DNA from: Planctomycetota bacterium
Lineage (GTDB): Bacteria > Planctomycetota > Phycisphaerae > SM23-33
Assembly (NCBI GenBank): GCA_029553505.1
Contig: JAKPKY010000248.1
Location: 1 to 53,513, forward strand
Direction of reading: 5' to 3'
Length of the DNA: 53,513 nucleotides
The position numbers were made by a program, and so were the translations under genes. The notes beneath the pieces are model-generated. The model did no database searches, was not told the DNA's origin, and was given only the letters and a program-made list of their open reading frames with translations. This document shows positions 24,374 through 30,976 of the stretch, one piece after another; the first letter of the stretch is position 1, and each line of letters starts with the position of its first letter.

Positions 24374-24540
24374 ATTCGCGCCCATTTCCGACCGATTTGG
24401 GCGGTATTCCGGATCTTTTCCGCCATTATGGCGCCCTTTTTTCGCCCCTTTTCGCGGGTTTTTCCGCCCCCGGCCGGGGGATATTTCCGCACGCCTCCCC
24501 GCCGCGCGGGCAAAGTCTTCCGCCCGTCGGGCCGATGGGG

Positions 24541-24546
24541 TATAAT
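24541..24546 (+). promoter_or_regulatory. -10 element of ssrA
   Basis: Consensus TATAAT 29 nt upstream of the mature tmRNA 5' end, leaving a short 5' leader for RNase P removal. The -35 is weak. The 24374-24540 stretch upstream holds only short T-rich words such as ATTTGCCCC. Confidence 0.6.
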
Positions 24547-24575
24547 GGACGAGTTGGACACAGGCCGCCGCATCC

Positions 24576-24930
24576 GGGGGCGAATTGGATTCGACCGGAC
24601 GGGTGAGGCGCCGGTGGCGTGCCGAGGTTCCAAGGCGGCCTCGTTAAACCCCTTGGGCTATTTTTACGTGCCAACAATGGCTACGCAATGGCTGCCTAAT
24701 TAACTAGGCAACCCGTCTCGGTGGGCCTGGGCCCGTGGGCCTGCCGCGACGACAACCAACGGGCTCGCCGAGGGACAGTGGGGCGGTTACCCCTCGGGAC
24801 TTCCGTCGCCCTGGCCTGGACGAACCGTGTCCCATGCGGGTCGGACGGGCGAGACACAAAACAGGGACTACGCACGTAGAAGCCGTCGCTGAAACGTCAC
24901 GGGACGCGGGTTCGATTCCCGCCGCCTCCA
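24576..24930 (+). ncRNA. ssrA: tmRNA (SsrA)
   Basis: The 355-nt transfer-messenger RNA that rescues stalled ribosomes. The acceptor stem pairs GGGGGCG (24576-24582) with CGCCUCC (24923-24929), followed by discriminator A. The 3' CCA is not encoded. The 5' side has the tmRNA D-loop region (GAUUCGAC), and the 3' side has the T-arm GGUUCGAUUCC. The tag reading frame starts with resume codon GCC at 24670 after UUACGU and ends with UAA at 24697-24699, giving ANNGYAMAA. The C-terminal MAA replaces the common LAA. The 3' end is the likely attachment site of the adjoining prophage. Confidence 0.97.
24908..24930. other. candidate prophage attachment site (attL) in the tmRNA 3' end
   Basis: The T-arm and acceptor end of ssrA, from GGGTTCGATT to the discriminator A, is a common target of tyrosine integrases. 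An integrase gene starts 180 bp downstream and reads away from it. A matching direct repeat would mark attR, but none occurs in the rest of the window, so the prophage probably ends beyond the right edge. Confidence 0.6.
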
Positions 24931-24953
24931 TTGTTTTTCTCAAATCTGGGGGT

Positions 24954-24973
24954 ACACACAAAGCCCGGTGTGT
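24954..24973. promoter_or_regulatory. short inverted repeat between tmRNA and integrase
   Basis: ACACAC (24954-24959) and GTGTGT (24968-24973) flank an 8-nt centre. It could be an integrase core- or arm-binding site or a weak hairpin. The remaining 24931-25110 gap is T-rich near 25006-25040 and has no gene. Confidence 0.25.
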
Positions 24974-25110
24974 TATAAAGTTGTGAACCGGGTTGGGTCG
25001 GGGCAAATTTTTTCGCTTCTCGCCGGATTTTTCCTTGACGGTTTTCGCCGCGCCGGGCGCTGGGCGGTCGAGCCGCGCCGTCGCCCCGCGCGCGAACGGG
25101 AGACCTGTGA

Positions 25111-26118
25111 ATGAGCCAGGCATGGCCGCGAGCGGCCATGGACGGCGACGCGTCCCAGGGATGGGGGGACCTGATCGACGGCTTCCGCCAAGAGGCCGAA
25201 CTCCGCATGGACTCCAAGCAGGCAAAGGCCGCAGCCGCGATCGCGACGCGGTTCCTCTGGCACGCCGGCCTGCCGGGCTGCGGCGGACTTCGCCCCGGCG
25301 AGCCGGCGGAACGGCTGGACGCCGCCGCCGTCAACCGCTACCTGGCCGGCGTCTCGCGGGGCGGGGCGAGCCTAAAAACGCTGCACAACCACCGCTGGGC
25401 GATCGCGGCCTTTCTGGAGCACCTGGTCAACCTGCGCATCCTGCCGAGCAACCCGGCCGCCGCCGTGCGGCTGCGGAAGCTCGAGAAGCGCCCGGCTCGC
25501 TGGCTGACCGACGAGGAAGTCTCGGCCGCGATGTCCGTCGCCCGCCAGCGCGGAACCTGGCCGGAGGTCGCCCTGGCCGTCGCGTCGGGCCTGCGGCTCA
25601 GCGAGCTGCGGCGGCTAATCTGGATGGACGTCGATTCGCAGCGCAGCACGCTTTTGGTCCGCAAGGCCAAGGGCAAACGTTGGCGAACGGTGCCGCTGAA
25701 CCGGCTGGCCGTCGCGGCGCTGGACGAACAGTGGAAGATCTCCGGCGGACTGGTCCACGTCTTCCCGGCGCGGCGGACCTGGCGCGGCGGCTGGGCGTGG
25801 AAGGACGCGCCCCGCGCTGCCAACTGGTGGCGGAAGGCGATGGCGCCGATCCAGGACGCCGTGCCGAAATTCCGCCAGGCCGCCGGCACCGGCCGCGGCT
25901 GGCACCTGCTGCGCCACACGTTCGCCAGCCGCCTGGCCCAGCAGGGCGTGGACCTCTACCAGATCGCCGAGTGGCTCGGCCACACCGACACGCGGACCAC
26001 GCAGATGTACGCCCACCTCGCCGCGGGCTACAACCCGCTGATCGAGCGGGCCTGCTCGCGAGGGGATTTTTGTAATGACAAAAACGATACAACAACAGAA
26101 GGGAACGCGAGATGCTAA
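25111..26118 (+). CDS. int: tyrosine-type phage integrase
   Basis: A 335-residue site-specific recombinase. The N-terminal SAM-like core-binding domain spans about 15-115 (TLHNHRWAIAAFLEHLVN). The catalytic domain has the full set: R162 in SGLRLSEL, a lysine near 187 on the beta-hairpin, H265-x-x-R268 in HLLRHTFASRL, H291 in WLGHTD and the nucleophile Y300 in TQMYAHL. It lies 180 bp from the tmRNA 3' end and reads away from it, as expected for the enzyme that integrated this prophage at ssrA. GGGAG lies 8 nt before the start. It converges with the second recombinase and overlaps it by four bases. Confidence 0.93.
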   Translation: MSQAWPRAAMDGDASQGWGDLIDGFRQEAELRMDSKQAKAAAAIATRFLWHAGLPGCGGLRPGEPAERLDAAAVNRYLAGVSRGGASLKTLHNHRWAIAAFLEHLVNLRILPSNPAAAVRLRKLEKRPARWLTDEEVSAAMSVARQRGTWPEVALAVASGLRLSELRRLIWMDVDSQRSTLLVRKAKGKRWRTVPLNRLAVAALDEQWKISGGLVHVFPARRTWRGGWAWKDAPRAANWWRKAMAPIQDAVPKFRQAAGTGRGWHLLRHTFASRLAQQGVDLYQIAEWLGHTDTRTTQMYAHLAAGYNPLIERACSRGDFCNDKNDTTTEGNARC

Positions 26119-26879
26119 TCCTCGCCCAGGATCGCCTGGTCGACGTCGTCCTGGTCGGCGGCCAGGTAGGTGGTGGTCGAGGCCAGGCTGGCGTGTCCCA
26201 GCGCCTGCTGGACCCGCGCCACGTTGCCGCGGGCGTTGCGGTGGACGCGGCGGGCGAAGCTTTTCCGCATGGAGTGCGTGCCGGTCTGGCCGTGGATGCC
26301 GCAGCGGACGAACGCCGCGTGCAGGATCTGCCAGGCCTGGCCGCGGGTCAGCGGCTTCCGGTCGGTCTCCGGCGCCCCTTCGTCCTGGACGGGAAGCTCC
26401 CCGAACGGCAGCAGGGCGTCGGCCTTCCCGCGCCGACGCCGCATGCGGGAGCAGAAAACCGGCGTCGCGGCCGCCAGCAGGCCCTTGACCCGAAGGACCT
26501 CCAGCCAGGCGGCCAGCGCGGCGCGGGCCTCGGAATGGACCGGCACGGAGCGGCCCTGCCGCTTGAGCTTCATGTGCCGCCGGGCGACGGTGATCCGCTC
26601 GGCGATGTCTCCGGCGGTCAGCACCCTCTCCCGGGCCTCCCCCTTGAAGGGGGAGGGGTGGGTGGGGGCGCCATCACCCTGCCCTCTCCCGGCGGGAGAG
26701 GGGTTTTTCGGCAAGGCGCGAAGCACGTCGCCGCAGGTCAGGCTCAGCAGCTCCGAGATCCGAAAGCCCGTCCAGCAGCCCAAGACGAACATCGCCCGGT
26801 CCCGGAGGGCCCAGGGGCCGGTGAAGCTCGCGGCGACGCGGGCGATCTCTTCGGAGCTGAGCGGTCGGCAGCCTGGCAT
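26115..26879 (-). CDS. catalytic-domain-only tyrosine recombinase with a repeat-encoded insertion
   Basis: A 254-residue tyrosine recombinase without a core-binding domain, similar in layout to FimB/FimE inversion enzymes or short Xer-like proteins. Catalytic residues are R40 (GFRISEL), K104 (RRHMKLK), H202-x-x-R205 (THSMRKSF), H229 (ALGHAS) and Y238 (TTYLA), so it may be active. Residues 57-86 are encoded by two copies of the GAGAGG palindromic repeat found between genes elsewhere in this prophage. The insert falls between the strand ending CGDVLR and the one starting AERITVARR. Promoter TTGACA/TAGAAG places transcription start at the ATG. Its target DNA is unknown. Confidence 0.88.
   Translation of the reverse strand: MPGCRPLSSEEIARVAASFTGPWALRDRAMFVLGCWTGFRISELLSLTCGDVLRALPKNPSPAGRGQGDGAPTHPSPFKGEARERVLTAGDIAERITVARRHMKLKRQGRSVPVHSEARAALAAWLEVLRVKGLLAAATPVFCSRMRRRRGKADALLPFGELPVQDEGAPETDRKPLTRGQAWQILHAAFVRCGIHGQTGTHSMRKSFARRVHRNARGNVARVQQALGHASLASTTTYLAADQDDVDQAILGED
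26622..26711. repeat. GAGAGG palindromic repeat, two copies inside a recombinase gene
   Basis: Contains CCCCCTTGAAGGGGGAGGGG and CCCTCTCCCGGCGGGAGAGG units. It is inserted in frame and is a 90-bp multiple of three. Same family as 32845-32893, 38984-39028, 40629-40670, 47104-47162 and 47988-48043. Confidence 0.85.
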
Positions 26880-26885
26880 GGCGAC

Positions 26886-26913
26886 CTTCTAGCGAGTTTT
26901 CAGGGCTTGTCAA
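26886..26913 (-). promoter_or_regulatory. promoter giving a leaderless recombinase transcript
   Basis: Minus strand: consensus TTGACA (26908-26913), 16-bp spacer, TAGAAG (26886-26891), then 6 nt to the ATG at 26879. No Shine-Dalgarno fits. Confidence 0.65.
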
Positions 26914-27004
26914 GCCCCGAATTTGACCTTTCCGTGAAATGTCCGATTCGGCGCGGAAAAAGACTTGTCAGCCGGGAAGGGAGGGCGGATAGTGGAGAGT
27001 GGCC

Positions 27005-27115
27005 AGGGAAGCAGGCCGAAGGCCGAAGGGGAAAGGCCGAAGGAAAACCGGAGACCGAGAACCGGATACCGAACTCCGACCTTCGAACTTCGACCGGGAA
27101 CCGGGAAAAAGGGGA
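27005..27115. repeat. low-complexity repeat block (GGCCGAAGG, CCGGGAACCGGGAA)
   Basis: Tandem GGCCGAAGGCCGAAGG, then GAACCGGATACCGAAC, CCTTCGAACTTCGACC and CCGGGAACCGGGAA words. The same motifs occur at 33310-33400, 34660-34738 and 40668-40705. It fills most of the 26914-27120 gap; no separate gene is supported. Confidence 0.7.
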
Positions 27116-27120
27116 CGATC

Positions 27121-27846
27121 ATGGCGGTGGAATGCCCACGGTGCAAGGCGCGGCTGAAGATCTCGGATGCCAGCGGGCCGCCCGCGCAGATCCGCTGCGG
27201 CAAGTGCGGGCACGTGTTCTCGGCGGCCCGGCCGCAGGACCCGCCCCAGGACCCGCCAAAAACCGTCCAGGAGGCCCCAGGACCGATTCAAGCGCTCGCA
27301 ACCGCTACCCGGGGCGTTCCGCCGCCGGAACGCAAAGGGGGCCGCGGAATCGCCAAGATCGAATGCCCCCAGTGCGGCGCGACGGACGCTCAGAAGGTCT
27401 CCCTTGTCTGGGAGTCCGGGACGTCGAACACCAGCAGCTCGACGCTCGGTGCGGCCTTCGACGGCGATGGGAACCTCATGCCGTTCCTGGCCGGTTCGTC
27501 GGGCAAGCACCAGACGCAACTGGCGGCCCGTCTGGCCCCGCCGGAACCGCAGAAGGATTCTTCCACACTGCTGGTAATCGTCGGGATCGGCTTCGGAGCG
27601 ATTGCCGTCACCTTCGGAATCACCGCGTATGGAGAAGTCGTCGGCCTCTGTGTCTTCTGGCCGGTTGGAATGCTCATCCTCGCGGGCGGGATCGTGTTGG
27701 CCGTGCGGGCGAAACGGCAGGCGAAGGCCTACAACGCGACGGTTTTCCGGCCCGCGATGGCGCGTTGGAACGCCTCCTGGATCTGCCTGCGATGCGGGGA
27801 GAAGTTCGTGCCGGGGAAAACCTCTGATCTCGGGAGCGACAGATGA
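27121..27846 (+). CDS. zinc-ribbon membrane protein (MJ0042-type N-terminus)
   Basis: A 241-residue protein. Residues 5-32 form an MJ0042-like zinc ribbon (CPRCKARLKIS, then CGKCGHVF). A Pro-rich linker follows. A second ribbon is split: CPQCGATDAQK near 80 and ICLRCGEKF near the C-terminus, with two hydrophobic helices between (LLVIVGIGFGAIAVTFGI and VFWPVGMLILAGGIVL). It is the first of three overlapping genes. The first ~45 codons are nearly identical in DNA to the next gene, a recent duplication. Function unknown; the position next to the integrase suggests an accessory gene expressed from the lysogen. Start at 27121 follows GGGGA. Confidence 0.75.
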   Translation: MAVECPRCKARLKISDASGPPAQIRCGKCGHVFSAARPQDPPQDPPKTVQEAPGPIQALATATRGVPPPERKGGRGIAKIECPQCGATDAQKVSLVWESGTSNTSSSTLGAAFDGDGNLMPFLAGSSGKHQTQLAARLAPPEPQKDSSTLLVIVGIGFGAIAVTFGITAYGEVVGLCVFWPVGMLILAGGIVLAVRAKRQAKAYNATVFRPAMARWNASWICLRCGEKFVPGKTSDLGSDR

Positions 27847-28214
27847 CCATCCAATGCCCACGATGCAAGGCGCGGCTGAAGGTCTCGGATGCCAGCGGGC
27901 CGCCCGCGCAGATCCGCTGCGGCAAGTGCGGACATGCGTTTTCGACGGCCCGGCCGCAGGACCCGCCCCCGGCCCCATCGAGCCTGGACGAATTGCAGGA
28001 ACAGGCCGCCGCGCGACGAGACGCCGGAGAACCCATCCGGGTGCAGGGTTTCTACAAATGGTCCGAGGAGATGCTGCGGCACACCGAGCGGATGCGAAAT
28101 GACCTGACGTTGATCGCCTTCTGCTTCAAGGCGGCGATCGTCGGCCTGTTCCTGACGGTCGTGTTTACCATCCTCAAATTCATTGTGATCTATTTCAAAG
28201 GAGCGAACCCATGA
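27843..28214 (+). CDS. zinc-ribbon single-helix membrane protein (paralogue)
   Basis: A 123-residue protein. Residues 5-32 repeat the MJ0042-like ribbon of the upstream gene (CPRCKARLKVS, CGKCGHAF). A short acidic-helical region follows (LDELQEQAAARRDAGEP), and a membrane helix lies near the C-terminus (FKAAIVGLFLTVVFTILKFI). It overlaps both neighbours by ATGA, so the three products are probably made together. The shared ribbon joined to different membrane parts suggests a common partner. No enzymatic motif is seen, and function is unknown. Confidence 0.75.
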   Translation: MTIQCPRCKARLKVSDASGPPAQIRCGKCGHAFSTARPQDPPPAPSSLDELQEQAAARRDAGEPIRVQGFYKWSEEMLRHTERMRNDLTLIAFCFKAAIVGLFLTVVFTILKFIVIYFKGANP

Positions 28215-29008
28215 ACCGCCTGACGATCCTTCTTGCCGTTCTGTGCGTGGCCGTCGCCTTCCAGTGGGCAATGGGAGCAGAAGAGATGACGCCGGAGGTC
28301 AAGCGGGCCACGCTGTCTCTGAAAATCCAGCAACAGAACATCCAAAAACTGCTGGCGGAAGAAAAGGCGAATCTCGCATTGTTCAAGGCGGCAAGGATAA
28401 CGCCGGGCCACAGCTCGCATTCCGGCGCCGGGTATACCTTCGACAGCCAGGAAATGAAGGAGCTCCAGATTCTGGACGCAGAACAGCGAATCGCGGGATA
28501 CGAGGCGAAGCTCGCCGAGATCGCCAAAAAGCTGTCGGAACTTGAGTCATCAGGCAATGCGTCCGGGAAATCCGCGACGAAGGCGAGACCGGACGAGTTC
28601 GTCGTTGAGGAGTTTGAATTTGTGTGGACCGTTGCGAAATCGGGAGATGTGAAGCTGCGCGTTGAAAAAACACGGGACACTTCCCTGCTGGTGCTGACTG
28701 GAAAAATGGAACGCCTCAGCATGACGATCGCCACGGCTGAGGCGGTCGCTGCCGTGTTGGCCAAAGCCGATGCGTATTACGAAACCCTGCGAGGCGAGGA
28801 GGAAAAACGGGAAAGCCTCGAGGCGGGAGATTGCCGGGTGATCTTCTCCAATCACCCCAAGTACGGATTTGCCGTATCCGTGGCGGAAAAGGGAGGCCTG
28901 GGGCTCGTGTCGGTTTCCATGACCCGCCAGGATGCCATAACAATGGCGGTCTACCTTGCAAAGGCTAGACGGTTGGTGGAGTTCATAAATCGCAAGGTCG
29001 CCCTGTGA
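28211..29008 (+). CDS. secreted coiled-coil protein, function unknown
   Basis: A 265-residue exported protein, with signal peptide 1-22 (hydrophobic core ILLAVLCVAVAFQWAMG). A helical coiled-coil region spans about 28-118 (LKIQQQNIQKLLAEEKANL). A compact C-terminal domain follows, with beta strands such as VEEFEFVWTV and FAVSVAEKGGLGLVSVSM. Codon use is less GC-rich than in neighbouring phage genes, which suggests separate acquisition. It is the third gene of the plus-strand operon and abuts the convergent tail-fibre gene without a gap. It may act in the periplasm, for example in superinfection exclusion, but that is speculation. Confidence 0.7.
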   Translation: MNRLTILLAVLCVAVAFQWAMGAEEMTPEVKRATLSLKIQQQNIQKLLAEEKANLALFKAARITPGHSSHSGAGYTFDSQEMKELQILDAEQRIAGYEAKLAEIAKKLSELESSGNASGKSATKARPDEFVVEEFEFVWTVAKSGDVKLRVEKTRDTSLLVLTGKMERLSMTIATAEAVAAVLAKADAYYETLRGEEEKRESLEAGDCRVIFSNHPKYGFAVSVAEKGGLGLVSVSMTRQDAITMAVYLAKARRLVEFINRKVAL

Positions 29009-30118
29009 TCACTGCACCCGCATGATGAACGCCAGGGCGTAGTAGGGGGGAGTGACCGTCGCCGCGCTGATCCCCGTCAACGCCAGGAAGTCGGTTCCCG
29101 ATGCCGCCTGTGCCGCGTTGACTTCGTGCGTGTGCGTGGCGAGCCCGCCGGGGCCCGGCGTCTCGGCGCCTCGGATAAAGCGGTCGCGCAGGTCCGGCGT
29201 GCCGTTCGTCCCGTCGCAAATCTGCCAGCCGCCGGGCACGGTGGCCGCGTTTCCGTTCCACAGGCGGATTGTCTTGCCGATCTTCCCGTCGCAGAGGTTC
29301 ACCGCCGCGATGAACCCCCAATCGTCCGCCCGGCATCGCCAGAAGGGAATCACTTGGTCAGTTCGGACCAATGGGTCCTCGCCCGGCGTGTAACGCGGCA
29401 GATAGACTGTCATCGTCTGCGTCGCGTCCGGATTGAAGCCATTCATAGGGTCGCAAGGATTGACCGTTACGGTACACTCCGCGCCGATAGTGGCGTTCGC
29501 GGTGGCCTTGCCCCACAGGACCGGCGAGCCGAACTCGCCCAGCAACACGACGCCCAGGCCATCCCCCTGCGTGCCACCGACAGTCCCGTGCACCAGCACG
29601 CGCGACCCGGAACTCATGCGCTTCGACACCCGCATCGCCGTCGTGTCGCCGGGAATCGGCTGCGCCCAGACAGATAGCGGATCGATTGGATATTCCGCGT
29701 AGGTCAGATAACATGGGCTGGCGCCCGCCACGCGGACCAGGCCGATTCCACTGGCGGTGATCGGCTGCTGGGTGATGGCGATCGGCATGTCGAACATGTC
29801 CGGGGCCTCCCAAAGGCACGGCTTGAACAGGTATGGGATCGGCCCTTCGTGAAACGGGTCCATTCCGCTGCAGACCCCGTTGTACCGGCGCATACTGCTG
29901 GGCGAGACGCGGACGACTGACCAACACGGCAGGTCGATCGCCGTATTGTTGTAGGCGAGAATGTCCAGGGCGTTCATGCTGACGCCCGGAGTGGCTCTGG
30001 GGCGGTCGGCGTGACCTCGCCGCGCCAGGGGCTCCCAGGCCTCGGCGGCAGCCATCGCGCCATTCCAAGCCTCGGCCGGGATCCTCAATCGTTCGCCTGG
30101 CGTGACTCGCTTGAACAT
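29009..30118 (-). CDS. phage tail collar-domain protein (fibre)
   Basis: A 369-residue virion protein. The N-terminal MFKRVTPGERLRIPAEAWN resembles an attachment segment shared by tail-tip proteins. The middle is beta-rich. Near the C-terminus GGWQICDGTNGTPDLRDRFI is the phage tail collar motif, and the protein ends in a PYYALAFIMRVQ segment typical of collar/fibre C-termini. It is the last gene of the late operon and probably forms a receptor-binding or tip component. Collar identification is firm; receptor unknown. Confidence 0.85.
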   Translation of the reverse strand: MFKRVTPGERLRIPAEAWNGAMAAAEAWEPLARRGHADRPRATPGVSMNALDILAYNNTAIDLPCWSVVRVSPSSMRRYNGVCSGMDPFHEGPIPYLFKPCLWEAPDMFDMPIAITQQPITASGIGLVRVAGASPCYLTYAEYPIDPLSVWAQPIPGDTTAMRVSKRMSSGSRVLVHGTVGGTQGDGLGVVLLGEFGSPVLWGKATANATIGAECTVTVNPCDPMNGFNPDATQTMTVYLPRYTPGEDPLVRTDQVIPFWRCRADDWGFIAAVNLCDGKIGKTIRLWNGNAATVPGGWQICDGTNGTPDLRDRFIRGAETPGPGGLATHTHEVNAAQAASGTDFLALTGISAATVTPPYYALAFIMRVQ

Positions 30119-30130
30119 GAGCGTCCTCGA

Positions 30131-30952
30131 TTACAAAATACCGAGACCTGCGTAATTCCCGCCGGGAAACACCTTTTCCACGTAGGCAGATTGCGGCCGA
30201 CGAACCGTCTTCCTTGCGACCGTATCTTCCACCGATGCATATTGGACCCACAGATAGTGGTGGGGAGGGACGGTCATGTCGCCGATGACCGGGACGGCAA
30301 TCGTCTCCTGGGTCGATGCTGACAGATGGAAGGTGATCTCCTCCGCGCCGTCCGCACGAACCGAACCACTGACTCCGAGGAAAAGCAGTTCCCCGCCTGG
30401 GAAGGACCCGAATATTCCGCTATTCGTCTTCAAGTACAATCCAGCGACGGTGCGAATCCAGGATTGACTCACGGTGCCGGACGGGAACGCTTTTGTGATT
30501 CCGAATCGCATCCCCCCTTCGCCGGGCACCTCGACGCCATCGACGCCGTCGTCGGTGACATTGATCGCCCCCTTATGATCCGGTACGTCTGCGAAAACGC
30601 TTTTGCTTTGCGTGGTCTGAAGGGATTGATAGATGCGGCGCGAGCCGCCTCCGATCTGAAAATTATACTCCATCGTTCCAACCGGAAGCATGCGGGGGGA
30701 TAACAAGTCCGGATTGTGCTCCGCGGCGTAACGGGCCGTGATCTCCCACAGATCGTCCGCATCCTGCAACGTGGCCAGGTTGACTTCTCTGCGAGGCCAG
30801 GAGAGCAGCGTTTCGGGCAACTGCTCAGGGTCCGCGATCGCGGCAAGCAGTTCATCCAGAGCGGCGCTGCCGGTGGCGAGGTATTTCACCTCCGCCGATT
30901 TGCCCTCGACGATGTTGATCCCGCCGGGCCGTTGATTGATGGTTACCGCCAT
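30131..30952 (-). CDS. phage tail-region protein, unknown
   Basis: A 273-residue protein that I do not recognise by domain. The N-terminus is mixed helical (LDELLAAIADPEQLPETLLS). The rest is beta-rich with conserved-looking turns (EYNFQIGGGSRRIYQ, GSFPGGELLFLGVSG) and a C-terminal KVFPGGNYAGLGIL. It sits between the tape measure and the collar-domain fibre, where distal-tail or baseplate-hub proteins are normally encoded, so a tail-tip structural role is inferred. Codon use matches the late operon. The gap of 12 bp to the fibre gene and 24 bp to the tape measure supports cotranscription. Confidence 0.7.
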   Translation of the reverse strand: MAVTINQRPGGINIVEGKSAEVKYLATGSAALDELLAAIADPEQLPETLLSWPRREVNLATLQDADDLWEITARYAAEHNPDLLSPRMLPVGTMEYNFQIGGGSRRIYQSLQTTQSKSVFADVPDHKGAINVTDDGVDGVEVPGEGGMRFGITKAFPSGTVSQSWIRTVAGLYLKTNSGIFGSFPGGELLFLGVSGSVRADGAEEITFHLSASTQETIAVPVIGDMTVPPHHYLWVQYASVEDTVARKTVRRPQSAYVEKVFPGGNYAGLGIL

Positions 30953-30976
30953 GCTCTGCTCCGATCGTTATTCGCG

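Noticed and set aside
27121-29008. Toxin-antitoxin or nuclease defence system
   Set aside because: None of the three proteins has nuclease, kinase, ADP-ribosyltransferase or other effector motifs; they are zinc-ribbon, membrane and secreted proteins only.
26115-30118. Invertible tail-fibre switch run by the short recombinase
   Set aside because: I found no inverted repeats flanking the fibre gene or a second fibre C-terminus in opposite orientation.
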